Part shown: positions 1 through 9,447 of the stretch, in pieces | Layout: every line of letters begins with the position of its first letter | Position numbering within the stretch: position 1 is the stretch's first letter | NCBI RefSeq assembly: GCF_001440405.1 | Contig: NZ_LLXX01000090.1 | Location: 417-60,414 of the forward strand | Direction of reading: 5' to 3' | DNA from: Bradyrhizobium valentinum | Lineage (GTDB): Bacteria; Pseudomonadota; Alphaproteobacteria; Rhizobiales; Xanthobacteraceae | Length of the DNA: 59,998 bases | Program-made: the position numbers and the translations under genes | The notes under the pieces: generated by a model | Seen by the model: only the letters and a program-made list of their open reading frames with translations | Databases searched by the model: none | Told to the model about the DNA's origin: nothing

Positions 1-309
1 AGTGGTCGCGACGTTGAGCCGGCGCCGACGGACCCGGACAGCGCAAAGGCCGCGCTCGACCGCATCGCTATTCCGCAGGACGTATTGGATCGCATCGGCA
101 ACATCACGCCGCGATCTTCCCTGATCGTCACGGACGAGGCGTTGAGTTCGGAAACCGGCAAGGGAACGGAATTCGTGGTGCTGTTGAGCGGCGAGCCGCA
201 AGGGGGCATCAAGAACCGGCGACGCAGGCCGGGGACTGACTTCCGCTACGCGCGCCCACGCGGCATGCCTTTTTGGCACTCGCCTTTCGGGGGTCCATTC
301 ACTTGGTAA
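1..309 (+). CDS. C-terminal part of a probable L,D-transpeptidase-type envelope protein (5' end outside window)
   Basis: The frame is open from base 1 to the stop at 307-309, giving about 102 residues with no start inside the window. The tail reads ...PRSSLIVTDEALSSETGKG..., then a Gly/Arg-rich stretch and ...FWHSPFGGPFTW. From memory this resembles the C-terminal extension of rhizobial L,D-transpeptidase (YkuD) proteins; the catalytic HxxxxxxxxSHGCxR part would lie upstream and is not visible. The assignment therefore rests on tail resemblance only. It could be another secreted protein that shares this tail. Confidence 0.5.
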   Translation, partial: SGRDVEPAPTDPDSAKAALDRIAIPQDVLDRIGNITPRSSLIVTDEALSSETGKGTEFVVLLSGEPQGGIKNRRRRPGTDFRYARPRGMPFWHSPFGGPFTW

Positions 310-355
310 GCCCGTTGTTCTCGCGGCAATTCGAACTTCACTTCGAGTGCAGGAC

Positions 356-1927
356 CTAGTTCGCCCGGCCTTCCGCCGCGCTCCGACGCAGGACATCCAC
401 CGGCAAATCGTGCACCACGGCGGCGACAGCCGGTGGATCGGTGCCGATCTCGCGGCCGCGGCCGCGGATCAGCCGTTCATAGGACGCGATCAGTGTGGTG
501 TAGGGATTGACCCAGATCCAGCCGTCGCGCGTGAACACCTGCACGTCGAAGTGAAGGTGGTAGGACGTGCCGTTCGGGAAATCGAGATAGTTGGAGACCA
601 CGCCGACCTTTTCGCCCTCGGCGACTCGGCGCCCGCTCAGAATGCCGTCGGCATCCATCGCTGACGGGTTCATGTGCATGTAGCGAAAACGGATGTGCTC
701 GTTGCGGGTGTTGATCTGCAGCGTTGCCGCCTGCTGCTTCAGCGAGCGGATCAGGATGCCGTCGCGGACGGCGACCACAGACTGCTTCCTCGGATGACAA
801 CTGCTTTCGCTGTTGCTGTTCGGCGGGCATGGCGCGGGACGGATATCCTGACCCTGGTGTCCGAAGCCGGCAGCGCATTGCCCGACCTGGAAGCTGCGGG
901 CTTCGCAAAAATTGTCCCGCCATGGATAGACGCCCTCCGTCCTCTTCCTGCCGAAGGATTGCGAGCGGATGGCGGCGGGCGCCTTTTCAAGTGGAAACCG
1001 GATCTGCGAGTAGGCAGCAAAATCGGCGCGTCCGCCGCGCCGGCGTATGCTGCTGCGGGAGATAATGTCGCCGCCCGGGTAATAGGTGAAGGCGGGCGAA
1101 ACCGCCGTCGGTCGTTCAGCGATCTCGGACGAAATGTCATGGCGCGGCCGCGCCGGTTGTCCGCCCGCGATGCGCAAGGCTTTCAGGAAGCGCTCGGCGA
1201 TGGGATAGGCTTCGCGGCAGGCCAGCCGCCGCGCCCGCGGCGCTGAATCGAGACACTGTATCGACACCACATAGGGCACGCCGAAGCGCGTGAAGGCGTA
1301 GCGCACATAGCCTTCACGGATGAAGCGGCGCATGTCGGGAAATTGCGCCGCCAGCGCCTTGACCGGCTCGCCCTTGCCGCCAAGCGGATCGGCGAGGTCG
1401 TAGAGCAGGATCGAGCCCGTGATCTGCACTTCGACCGGCTTGGCGAAGGTCCGCGAGCTGCCTGCGCCTGATAGCAGCGAAAACACCGCGTCGTAGCCGG
1501 CCGGACCGGCGTGAAACAGGTCTGCGGGCCGGAAATCGGCCTGGTAGCGCGACAGCGGAAGCTGCGTGCCGTCGGCCTGGCCTTCGAGGTAGCCTGCGGT
1601 GTCGAACGGCAACAGCACCGGCACCGGACTGCGTCCGATCCCGTTGAACAGCGGCGCGTTGATGGCGTTCAGTTGCACCAGCGCAGGCGTCGAGCGCGGA
1701 TCCCATGCCGGCACCCGCCGCTGGCCGGCGAACATGAATCGGGAGGCGATCGCTGGCCGGGTTCCGATCTCGGTGCGGAGCTGATCGACGACCGCCCGCC
1801 ATTCGACGCGGACGGCTGATATCGACGGTGTCCTGAACTCGTCGGCGGCAGCGCCGGTGACCCCGGCCAGGAGCAAACAAGGGGCTGCCAGCCAACGCAT
1901 AAGCAAGCGGACAGCCACGGTATTCAA
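356..1927 (-). CDS. M23-family metallopeptidase (LytM-type), secreted
   Basis: The protein is 523 residues. A hydrophobic signal peptide of about 28 residues ends near GAAADE. The C-terminal third is a peptidase M23 domain: GHQGQD (about residues 356-361) gives the first HxxxD zinc motif, RYMHM is the usual mid-domain His, and YHLHFD (about 456-461) gives the HxH motif. M23 enzymes cut peptide bridges in peptidoglycan, or serve as activators when zinc ligands are lost; here the ligands are kept, so activity is likely. The roughly 300-residue N-terminal region is not a domain I recognise. The gene runs toward the gene at 1-309 and follows efp on the same strand after a 43 bp gap. Confidence 0.85.
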   Translation of the reverse strand: MNTVAVRLLMRWLAAPCLLLAGVTGAAADEFRTPSISAVRVEWRAVVDQLRTEIGTRPAIASRFMFAGQRRVPAWDPRSTPALVQLNAINAPLFNGIGRSPVPVLLPFDTAGYLEGQADGTQLPLSRYQADFRPADLFHAGPAGYDAVFSLLSGAGSSRTFAKPVEVQITGSILLYDLADPLGGKGEPVKALAAQFPDMRRFIREGYVRYAFTRFGVPYVVSIQCLDSAPRARRLACREAYPIAERFLKALRIAGGQPARPRHDISSEIAERPTAVSPAFTYYPGGDIISRSSIRRRGGRADFAAYSQIRFPLEKAPAAIRSQSFGRKRTEGVYPWRDNFCEARSFQVGQCAAGFGHQGQDIRPAPCPPNSNSESSCHPRKQSVVAVRDGILIRSLKQQAATLQINTRNEHIRFRYMHMNPSAMDADGILSGRRVAEGEKVGVVSNYLDFPNGTSYHLHFDVQVFTRDGWIWVNPYTTLIASYERLIRGRGREIGTDPPAVAAVVHDLPVDVLRRSAAEGRAN

Positions 1928-1970
1928 TGCATCGCCCCCCGGCGCGTGCTCCGTATTCTAAAGCGCGATT

Positions 1971-2537
1971 TCAATCCTTCGCGCGCTCGACGTAAGAGCC
2001 GTCTTCGGTCATGACCACGATCCGGGTTCCCGTTCCGATATGCGGCGGCACAGCGGTGCGAACGCCGTTGGAGAGGATAGCAGGTTTGTAGGAAGAAGAA
2101 GCGGTCTGACCCTTGGTCACCGGCTCGGTTTCCACGACTTCCAGCGTTGCACGCTGCGGAAGCTGGATCGCGACCGGGTTCATGTCGTGCATCGACAGCT
2201 TCACGGTCATGTTTTCCTGCAGATAGGGCGCCGACGAGCCGACGATCTCCTTCGACACCTGAACCTGATCATAGGTCTCGGTGTTCATGAAGTGGAAGCC
2301 GTCGGCATCCTCGTACAGGTAGTTGAAATTCTGGTCCTCGACGGTCGCCTTCTCGACCTGGTCGGTGGTCTTGTAGCGTTCCGACACCTTCACGCCGTCG
2401 CCGATGCGGCGCATTTCGATCTGGCTGACCGGGGTTCCCTTGCCCGGATGAATGTTTTCGGCCGACAGCACGACATAGAGCCTGCCGTCCTGCTCGATGA
2501 TGTTGCCCTTGCGAATAGAACTGGCGATGACTTTCAA
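1971..2537 (-). CDS. efp: Elongation factor P
   Basis: EF-P relieves ribosome stalling at polyproline. The 188-residue product, starting [11 protein letters not shown] after the initiator, has the standard EF-P length. I chose the TTG at 2535-2537 because family members start here with [12 protein letters not shown]; the longer open frame up to 2660 adds an unrelated N-terminus. The modified loop reads IHPGKGTP, with Lys33 at the position of E. coli Lys34, the beta-lysylation site. The end ...[19 protein letters not shown] is typical. The two modification genes epmA and epmB lie just across a divergent gap, which supports the lysine-modified form of the pathway. The TTG start is unusual for an abundant factor. 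Confidence 0.95.
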   Translation of the reverse strand: MKVIASSIRKGNIIEQDGRLYVVLSAENIHPGKGTPVSQIEMRRIGDGVKVSERYKTTDQVEKATVEDQNFNYLYEDADGFHFMNTETYDQVQVSKEIVGSSAPYLQENMTVKLSMHDMNPVAIQLPQRATLEVVETEPVTKGQTASSSYKPAILSNGVRTAVPPHIGTGTRIVVMTEDGSYVERAKD

Positions 2538-3011
2538 AGCTGTTTTCCTGAATTTCTGGCCTTTGGGCCTATCCGGACATCGTGTCCAAGCGGCCAAATC
2601 GGGCGGTTTCGGGCTGCAACATACTGATTTTGCCCGTCGATGCCAGCGTTTTACGGCCATTCCCGCGGTCCGCCTGGGGCCGCAAACAGCCCGGTTTCAC
2701 CGCGTTTATTGGAAGACGCCGACAAGGTCATTTAGCGGTCCGCAACGATACCGATGGCCTTGCAGTAAATTTCCAAGGGCACGCAGAAGCCCGAAAGCTC
2801 AGCGAGTTACGCTGGCTTTCTAAGCGAATGGACAAGGTGCGTATCTTTCGACATGAAATGACGGAGTTGAGCTTAGCCTCGTCACCTCCTGCTGCTTATC
2901 GCTTCGCTGCAAAGAAAGTCGAATAATATCAATGGTGTTGGTCGATCCCTTGCACGTATTGATGGGTTCGGTGGGCGCGCCTCCGCGGTGGCCGGCTCGG
3001 AATAGTTGCTG
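2538..3011. promoter_or_regulatory. Divergent intergenic region between efp and epmA (474 bp)
   Basis: No convincing gene is present. The region must hold the divergent promoters of efp (leftward) and epmA (rightward). It is less GC-rich than its neighbours around 2880-2950. I could not assign -35/-10 boxes with confidence. Confidence 0.4.
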
Positions 3012-4064
3012 ATGGCAGACATCGACCAGCCTTCGCCATGGTGGTCGCCCGCGCGGCACGCCGATCGGAAGCCGTTCCTGACGGCGCGAGGTGCGATCAC
3101 CAGGGCGGTGCGGGCCTGGTTCGACGAGCAGGGTTTCAGCGAGGTGGAGACCGCCATCCTCCAGGTCTCGCCGGGCAACGAGACGCATCTGCACGCTCCC
3201 CGTACCGAGCTCACCAGCAACGACGGCACCCGTGCGACACGGTATTTGCGAACGTCGCCGGAGTTCGCCGCCAAGAAGCTGCTCGCCGCCGGCGAAGCCA
3301 AGATATTCGAGTTCGCGCGCGTGTTCCGCGACCGCGAGCGCGGCGATCTGCATCTGCCGGAATTCACGATGCTGGAATGGTACCGTGCCGAGGCAAGCTA
3401 TGACGCTGTTATGGCCGACACCATCGTCGTGATCGCCCACGCTGCACAGGCGACCGGAATCGGCCGGTTTTCATTCCGGGGTAGAACCGCCGACCCCTTC
3501 GTCGACCCGGAACTGTTGACGGTGGCACAGGCAGTCGAGCGCTTTGCCGGGATCGATCTTTTGGCCACGATCAGCCATGGCGAGGGCGACCGCGCCGCAC
3601 TTGCGGCGGCGGCAAATCCGCTGATACGGGTCACGGATGACGACACCTGGTCGGATATTTTCAGCAAGGTGCTGGTCGAGCACGTTGAACCGAATCTGGG
3701 GCAGGGGCGTTTGACTGTCTTGTTCGAATACCCGGCGCCGGAAGCAGCGCTGGCGCGAGCGAAGGCGGCCGATCCCCGCGTCGCCGAACGTTTTGAGGTC
3801 TATGCTTGCGGCGTCGAACTCGCCAATGGATTTGGCGAATTGACCGAGGCTGCCGAGCAGCGTCGCCGTTTCGTCGCTGATATGGACGAGAAGGAGCGGC
3901 GCTACGGCGAGCGCTACCCGCTAGACGAGGATTTTCTCGCAGCCGTCGCCGCGATGCCGCCATCGAGCGGCGTAGCCCTCGGTTTCGACCGGCTGGTGAT
4001 GCTGGCAAGCGGCGCGCTGCGCGTCGATCAGGTGGTGTGGACCCCACCGGCAGGAGAGACATGA
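3012..4064 (+). CDS. epmA: EF-P--(R)-beta-lysine ligase EpmA (lysyl-tRNA synthetase-like)
   Basis: A class II aminoacyl-tRNA synthetase catalytic core without the tRNA anticodon-binding domain, about 350 residues, the size of EpmA/PoxA/GenX. It attaches (R)-beta-lysine to EF-P. Visible motifs are LRTSPEFAAKKLLAAG (motif 1/2 region), FEFARVFRDRERGDLHLPEF (motif 2 with the conserved Arg) and GVALGFDRLVML (motif 3). I chose ATG 3012; a TTG at 3006 is also in frame. The stop overlaps the epmB start by four bases (ATGA), so the two are translationally coupled. The neighbours efp and epmB confirm the role. Confidence 0.93.
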   Translation: MADIDQPSPWWSPARHADRKPFLTARGAITRAVRAWFDEQGFSEVETAILQVSPGNETHLHAPRTELTSNDGTRATRYLRTSPEFAAKKLLAAGEAKIFEFARVFRDRERGDLHLPEFTMLEWYRAEASYDAVMADTIVVIAHAAQATGIGRFSFRGRTADPFVDPELLTVAQAVERFAGIDLLATISHGEGDRAALAAAANPLIRVTDDDTWSDIFSKVLVEHVEPNLGQGRLTVLFEYPAPEAALARAKAADPRVAERFEVYACGVELANGFGELTEAAEQRRRFVADMDEKERRYGERYPLDEDFLAAVAAMPPSSGVALGFDRLVMLASGALRVDQVVWTPPAGET

Positions 4065-5152
4065 ACAGGATTGATCCGAAACTGACGGCAACGCTGCGGC
4101 AGCCCGCCGAGCTCATCGAGCGCGGGCTGGCGAAGGCTACCGATCTCGCCGACCTCGAACGGGTCGCCGCGCGATATGCCATTGCCGTGACGCCAGACAT
4201 CGCCGGCCTGATCGACACTGAAAATCCCGATGATCCGATCGCGCGCCAATTCATTCCGAGCGCGCTGGAACTGGTGGAAGCGCCGGGCGAGAACGCCGAT
4301 CCGATCGGTGACGACGCGCATTCGCCGGTCGCCGGCATCGTCCATCGCTATCCCGATCGCGTCCTGTTCAAGCTGGTGCATGTCTGCGCGGTCTATTGCC
4401 GGTTCTGCTTTCGCCGCGAGATGGTCGGGCCGGGCAAGGCAACGGCGCTGTCGGAGGCCGCCTATCGCGGCGCGCTGGATTATATCCGTCGGCACGGCGA
4501 GATCTGGGAAGTCATCCTGACCGGCGGCGATCCGCTGATGTTGTCGCCACGGCGGCTTTCCGAGGTTATGGCAGACCTCGCAACCATCGAGCACGTCAAG
4601 ATCGTCCGCATCCACACCCGCGTGCCCGTGGCGGCGCCTGCGCGCATCGACGGCGACATGATCAGGGCGTTGCGGGCTCATGGCGTGACCACCTGGATCG
4701 CGGTTCATGCCAATCATCCGCGCGAACTGTCGGGCGAGGCACGCGCCGCCTGCGCGCGGCTCGCTGACGCCGGTGTTCCGCTGGTGAGCCAGTCGGTGCT
4801 GCTTCGTGGCGTCAATGACGATGCCGCGACGCTGGAAGCGCTGATGCGGGCCTTCGTTGAATGCCGAATCAAGCCTTACTATCTGCACCATGGCGATCTC
4901 GCGCCGGGAACGGCGCATTTACGCACGACGATTGCAGAGGGGCAGGAACTGATGCGGAACCTGCGGGGCCGCGTGTCCGGCCTGTGCCAGCCGGACTATG
5001 TGCTCGATATTCCCGGCGGCCATGGAAAGGCGCCGATCGGCCCGAATTATTTGTCGCATGCAAATTCTGGGAAACGTGAACTATCCTCGGAAACGCATTA
5101 TCGTATCGTTGATTATTGCGGTGATGTGCATCTCTATCCGCCAAAGCCGTAA
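4061..5152 (+). CDS. epmB: EF-P-linked lysine 2,3-aminomutase EpmB (radical SAM, PLP)
   Basis: A radical SAM enzyme of the KamA family, 363 residues, which makes (R)-beta-lysine for EpmA. The cluster motif CAVYCRFC puts Cys109, Cys113 and Cys116 in the CX3CX2C spacing of this superfamily. ILTGGDPLM follows as the SAM-binding GGD motif. The C-terminal PGGHGKAPIG carries the likely PLP lysine (Lys323). The ribosome site AGGAGA at 4052-4057 supports the ATG at 4061, inside the end of epmA. It lacks the long C-terminal extension of clostridial catabolic lysine aminomutases, which fits EpmB rather than KamA. Confidence 0.93.
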   Translation: MNRIDPKLTATLRQPAELIERGLAKATDLADLERVAARYAIAVTPDIAGLIDTENPDDPIARQFIPSALELVEAPGENADPIGDDAHSPVAGIVHRYPDRVLFKLVHVCAVYCRFCFRREMVGPGKATALSEAAYRGALDYIRRHGEIWEVILTGGDPLMLSPRRLSEVMADLATIEHVKIVRIHTRVPVAAPARIDGDMIRALRAHGVTTWIAVHANHPRELSGEARAACARLADAGVPLVSQSVLLRGVNDDAATLEALMRAFVECRIKPYYLHHGDLAPGTAHLRTTIAEGQELMRNLRGRVSGLCQPDYVLDIPGGHGKAPIGPNYLSHANSGKRELSSETHYRIVDYCGDVHLYPPKP

Positions 5153-5158
5153 TCGGCG

Positions 5159-5365
5159 ATGACGGACGAAGGCGAGGAGAAACCGAAGCCGCACGAAGAC
5201 GAGGGCAGCCGCGCAATCGAAAACGCTGTGATGCTCGGCTTCTTCGCGGTGCTGGTGGCAGCCGGAATCTGGTTGCTCAGCACCATGGCCGATATACGAA
5301 AGGTGCAAGATTGCGCCGCCCAGGGACGCCGCAATTGCGGAACGATCGACGCGCCAGTGCGATAG
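5159..5365 (+). CDS. Small single-helix membrane protein
   Basis: A 68-residue product with an acidic, hydrophilic N-terminus (MTDEGEEKPKPHEDEG), one transmembrane helix (AVMLGFFAVLVAAGIWLL) and a C-terminal tail with two cysteines (DCAAQGRRNC). It starts six bases after the epmB stop and is probably cotranscribed. The two tail cysteines would face the periplasm in the N-in orientation and could form a disulfide. The function is unknown. Confidence 0.7.
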   Translation: MTDEGEEKPKPHEDEGSRAIENAVMLGFFAVLVAAGIWLLSTMADIRKVQDCAAQGRRNCGTIDAPVR

Positions 5366-5391
5366 GCAGAACAGAAAGCGGGAGAACCAAG

Positions 5392-5655
5392 ATGCGAAAA
5401 ACAATCCTGTCGATGCTGTCGATGGCGGCCCTGATGTTTCTGATCGGCGGCAGCCCGCAGGTCCTTGCGCAAGGTGGATCGTCGACGGTGACGAAGAACC
5501 CGGACAGGCCGATACCGCAGGCGCCGGTCGGTCATCGCCAACCGCGCGCCAGCGATGTGCCCAGCGAGAAGAGCCTGAACGATCCGAACGACCCGCTCAA
5601 CAAGGAAAACGCAGCCCTCGACCGCAAGATCAAGAGCATCTGCCGCGGCTGCTAG
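5392..5655 (+). CDS. Small secreted hypothetical protein
   Basis: An 87-residue product preceded by a good ribosome site (GGGAGA). The signal peptide MRKTILSMLSMAALMFLIGG ends near VLAQG. The mature part is short, polar and rich in Pro, Asp and Asn (DPNDPLNKENAALDRKIKS) and ends CRGC. The C-terminal Cys pair could bind a metal or form a disulfide. It continues the epmB-side gene string. No family is recognised. Confidence 0.7.
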   Translation: MRKTILSMLSMAALMFLIGGSPQVLAQGGSSTVTKNPDRPIPQAPVGHRQPRASDVPSEKSLNDPNDPLNKENAALDRKIKSICRGC

Positions 5656-5675
5656 GCTCGAGAGCTTCCGTGAAA

Positions 5676-5715
5676 CCGTGAAGCAGGGCGCGCAGACCGC
5701 GCGCCTGCTTCACGG
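5676..5715. terminator. Strong bidirectional hairpin between convergent genes
   Basis: CCGTGAAGCAGG pairs with CCTGCTTCACGG, and the stem continues with GCGCGC pairs and one bulged G. It lies between the convergent genes ending at 5655 (+) and 5732 (-). The flanks are T-poor, so it is only a moderate intrinsic terminator. Confidence 0.6.
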
Positions 5716-5731
5716 TCGTTCGTTCAATTGG

Positions 5732-6817
<1,086 letters not shown>

Positions 6818-6850
6818 GGCTGCGGCTCCTGTTTTGAGAACCTGCCGGCC

Positions 6851-6879
6851 AATAAAAAAGCCGCCAGGTCTGGCGGCTG
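6851..6879 (-). terminator. Attenuator terminator upstream of aroG
   Basis: Read on the minus strand, AGCCGCCA - GACC - TGGCGGCT forms a perfect 8 bp stem (6859-6878), followed directly by six T residues (6858-6853). It sits between the leader peptide stop and the aroG start, so it would end transcription before aroG unless the 5' arm is captured by an upstream segment. Confidence 0.88.
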
Positions 6880-6972
6880 TTCGGACTTTTTGGCTTCAAT
6901 TCATCAGATTGAGCGCGATCCTCCCACCGCCAGCGAGCTGTCGTAGCTAAAATACCAAAAGTTGCTGGCGGC
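6859..6972 (-). promoter_or_regulatory. Alternating pairing segments of the aroG attenuator
   Basis: Four complementary segments appear in order on the minus strand: 1, GCCGCCAGC (6972-6964, inside codons 5-7 of the leader); 2, CGCTGGCGG (6935-6927); 3, AGCCGCCAG (6878-6870); 4, CTGGCGGCT (6867-6859). Segments 1:2 and 3:4 give the terminated fold. A ribosome stalled on the aromatic codons would cover segment 1, free segment 2 to pair with 3 and so prevent the terminator. The near-identical sequences make all alternatives energetically comparable. Confidence 0.82.
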
Positions 6973-6984
6973 GATCATGATCAT
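6904..6984 (-). CDS. Aromatic-rich leader peptide of the aroG attenuator
   Basis: A 26-codon ORF starting MIMIAASNFWYFSYD and ending SRSI-stop, 25 nt before the terminator hairpin. Codons 9-14 are Phe-Trp-Tyr-Phe-Ser-Tyr, so all three aromatic amino acids are sampled in six codons. This is the classic design of a leader peptide where ribosome stalling selects the RNA fold. The tandem MIMI start offers two possible initiator ATGs (6984 and 6978). Confidence 0.85.
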   Translation of the reverse strand: MIMIAASNFWYFSYDSSLAVGGSRSI

Positions 6985-7073
6985 GACGGGCTCTATAGCG
7001 CACCCGTCCGGCCTTGTCATCATTTAATCGGCGTCAGGATTTTTGAGCGAGATCAACGACAGAAGGAGCCGGA

Positions 7074-8111
7074 TCAGCCCGGCTTGGTCGCGGACGAAAA
7101 TCCCTCCGAGGACGTCCTGATGCGGTTGCGGCCGAACACGTAGACCGCCGATGTCGCCAGCAACAACGCCATGCCTATCAGAATGGAGGTCAGGCCGAGC
7201 GGAATGAGAAGCAGCGAGGCGTTGCGGTCGGGATTGACGAACCAGTGATGGAGCGAGGTCAGCACGAAAGCGGCCCCAGCAAAGCCTGCACCGCTGCCGA
7301 CAAGCAGCAGGGCCCACATCCGCCGCAACTGGCTCAGCCGCTCCCGCGCGATCTCGGTGCGCGGCGCATGGTGGCGCCCGACGCGCCGTACCAGCCGTAT
7401 GGCAAACCCGATCGAACTGAAGCCGATCAGGAGGCTTGCGGCCCCCAGCAGCATCCGCGCATTGGGACCGAGATCGGGATGTTTCTGCAATGTCAGCAGC
7501 GGAAAGTCGAATGCGGCATGCAACGCCACCGGCGCAAACAGCGCGAGGCACCAGCTCGAAATCCGGGCCCAGTCGCGATGATGGCGATGCGCGCCCAGCG
7601 CCGTTCCTGCGCGCGCGATCGCGATATAGGCGCCCGCGATAATGCCGAGCGCACCGTGAAACGGCACGGTCAGGACGCTGCGCAACGCGGCCAGCGAACG
7701 CCACATGTCGGCATGCTGCACGAGGTAAGCGAGGTTTTCGTAAGCCGCGAAGCCAAGGCCAGCGGCTGCGCCGTAGACCACAGTGTCCATCGGGTCCGCA
7801 AAGGCGCGGCGACGGATCGAGACGAGAATGATGACCAGGACCTTCACGATCTCTTCGGGCGCAGCGACGCCGAAGACCGAGCGCAGCCCCTGCGTCATCC
7901 AGGGGTTTCCCGGCACCGCGAGGATTGCGGCAAAGGGGGCGCGGGCAATTCCCAATAGAGAAATGCTGGCGGCCCCGAGTATGAAGGCGAGCCACACCCG
8001 CACGGGCGGGCCCGGGCGCTCGTCGGCGGCGATGACCAGCCAAAGCAACAGCAATGCCGGTGCGATGGCGGCAACGCCGATCGATGTGGGGAGGGCCTGG
8101 AGCAAAAGCAT
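7074..8111 (-). CDS. PrsW-family intramembrane metalloprotease
   Basis: A 345-residue polytopic membrane protein with about eight hydrophobic segments. It carries the PrsW (PF13367) motifs: APEEIVK (Glu86-Glu87), AAYENL (Glu125), PFHGALG (His152) and LHAAFDF near residue 210, which are the predicted zinc ligands and catalytic Glu. PrsW proteases perform site-1 cleavage of anti-sigma factors in Bacillus; in proteobacteria the substrate is mostly unknown. No anti-sigma factor gene lies next to it. An overlapping open frame at 7024-8043 is a shadow. Confidence 0.85.
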   Translation of the reverse strand: MLLLQALPTSIGVAAIAPALLLLWLVIAADERPGPPVRVWLAFILGAASISLLGIARAPFAAILAVPGNPWMTQGLRSVFGVAAPEEIVKVLVIILVSIRRRAFADPMDTVVYGAAAGLGFAAYENLAYLVQHADMWRSLAALRSVLTVPFHGALGIIAGAYIAIARAGTALGAHRHHRDWARISSWCLALFAPVALHAAFDFPLLTLQKHPDLGPNARMLLGAASLLIGFSSIGFAIRLVRRVGRHHAPRTEIARERLSQLRRMWALLLVGSGAGFAGAAFVLTSLHHWFVNPDRNASLLLIPLGLTSILIGMALLLATSAVYVFGRNRIRTSSEGFSSATKPG

Positions 8112-8224
8112 GTGGGGAAATTACCTCATCGGGCGCTCAAATGGCCGCAAATTCAGTTGTTTGCAAGAAATCCGAACGCGACTTGTTGTCGCCAAGAGCA
8201 ATTCGAAAATTTGGCCTTCCGGGC

Positions 8225-9439
8225 CTATCCGACGGCCTTGCCGCCGATCTTGCCATGTACCATCAGCAACCCCGCCAGCGCGACCAGCGCGAAGCCGGCG
8301 CCGGCCAGGAACGTTCCCTGCGGTCCCGTGATGTCCCAGAGCGCGCCCGCAATGATGCTGGCTGCGAGCACCGCCAGACCGCCGAGCAGGTTGAAGAATC
8401 CGTAGGCCGTGCCGCGCAACTCGGCCGGCGCGGTATCCGCCACGAGCGCGGCCAGCAAGCCCTGCGTCAGCCCCATGTGCAGGCCCCAGAGGACGACGCC
8501 CAGCGCAACGCCGCCAATCGACGGCAGCAGGGCCAGCGCAACATCAGCGGCAACCAGCAACAGCATGCCGCTCGCCAGCACGGCCGTGCGGCTCATGCGA
8601 TCCGAGATGACGCCGGCCGGATAGGCCGCGAGGGCATAGACGACATTCATGGCCACCAGCACGGCAGGCACGAGCATGATCGGCAGTCCGACATTCTGGG
8701 CGCGCAGAACCAGGAATGCCTCGCTGAAGCGCGCCAGCGTGAACACGCTCGCCACCGCGACCACCCACCAATAGGCTGCTCCGAGGTTTCTGATCTCGAC
8801 CAGGCTGATCGGATTGCGGACCGTACGCAGTGTCTGCGGCCGCTCGGGCTCACGCACGGCGAAAACAATCAGCGCCAGCGCCAGGAAGGCGGGAACCACG
8901 GCAACCCAGAACACGACCTTGAAGTTGTCTGTCGTCCACCACATCAGCGCGATGGCGAGCAGGGGGCCCATGAAGGCGCCGATCGTGTCGAGCGATTGGC
9001 GCAGGCCGAAGCTCGCGCCGCGCAAATGGGCCGGCGCGAGGTCCGCCACCAGCGCGTCACGAGGGGCGCCTCGTATGCCCTTGCCGATCCGATCGACAAA
9101 ACGCGCGGCCACCAACCAGGCGACGGTTGGCGCCAGCGGAAAGACTGGCTTGGTGAAGGCCGCGAGGCCGTAGCCGGCAGCCGCGAGCCATTTGCGTTTG
9201 CCGAGCCAGTCCGAAAGCGCGCCGGAGAATATTTTTGTAATGGAGGCGGTCGCTTCGGCGATGCCTTCGATGACACCGACCGTCACCATCGACGCGCCAA
9301 GCACCGAGACCAGGTAGATCGGCAGCAGCGCGTGGATCATCTCCGACGAGATGTCCATCAGCATCGAGACGAAACCGAGAACCCATACGCTCGCCGGAAC
9401 ATCCTTGATCGAGTAGGTCGGCTTGGTGCCACCAGCCAT
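8225..9439 (-). CDS. MFS transporter
   Basis: A 404-residue, about 12-helix major facilitator. The loop after helix 2 reads GALSDWLGKRKWL, the typical MFS motif A (GxxxDRxGRR-like), with a second copy in the middle (GVISDRMSRTAVL). Gene order places it eight bases downstream of an M20 amidohydrolase on the same strand, so the two form an operon and the transporter may handle a substrate or product of that enzyme. I start at MAGGTKPTYS (ATG 9439); the open frame upstream of it overlaps the neighbour and is not coding. Confidence 0.85.
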   Translation of the reverse strand: MAGGTKPTYSIKDVPASVWVLGFVSMLMDISSEMIHALLPIYLVSVLGASMVTVGVIEGIAEATASITKIFSGALSDWLGKRKWLAAAGYGLAAFTKPVFPLAPTVAWLVAARFVDRIGKGIRGAPRDALVADLAPAHLRGASFGLRQSLDTIGAFMGPLLAIALMWWTTDNFKVVFWVAVVPAFLALALIVFAVREPERPQTLRTVRNPISLVEIRNLGAAYWWVVAVASVFTLARFSEAFLVLRAQNVGLPIMLVPAVLVAMNVVYALAAYPAGVISDRMSRTAVLASGMLLLVAADVALALLPSIGGVALGVVLWGLHMGLTQGLLAALVADTAPAELRGTAYGFFNLLGGLAVLAASIIAGALWDITGPQGTFLAGAGFALVALAGLLMVHGKIGGKAVG

Positions 9440-9447
9440 ATCGCCCC

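Noticed and set aside
4061..5152. epmB considered as catabolic lysine 2,3-aminomutase kamA
   Set aside because: Shorter than clostridial KamA and coupled to epmA next to efp.
7024..8043. 339-codon minus-strand frame overlapping the PrsW gene
   Set aside because: Arg/Ala-rich shadow in another frame of the same strand; PrsW motifs are in the 7074-8111 frame.
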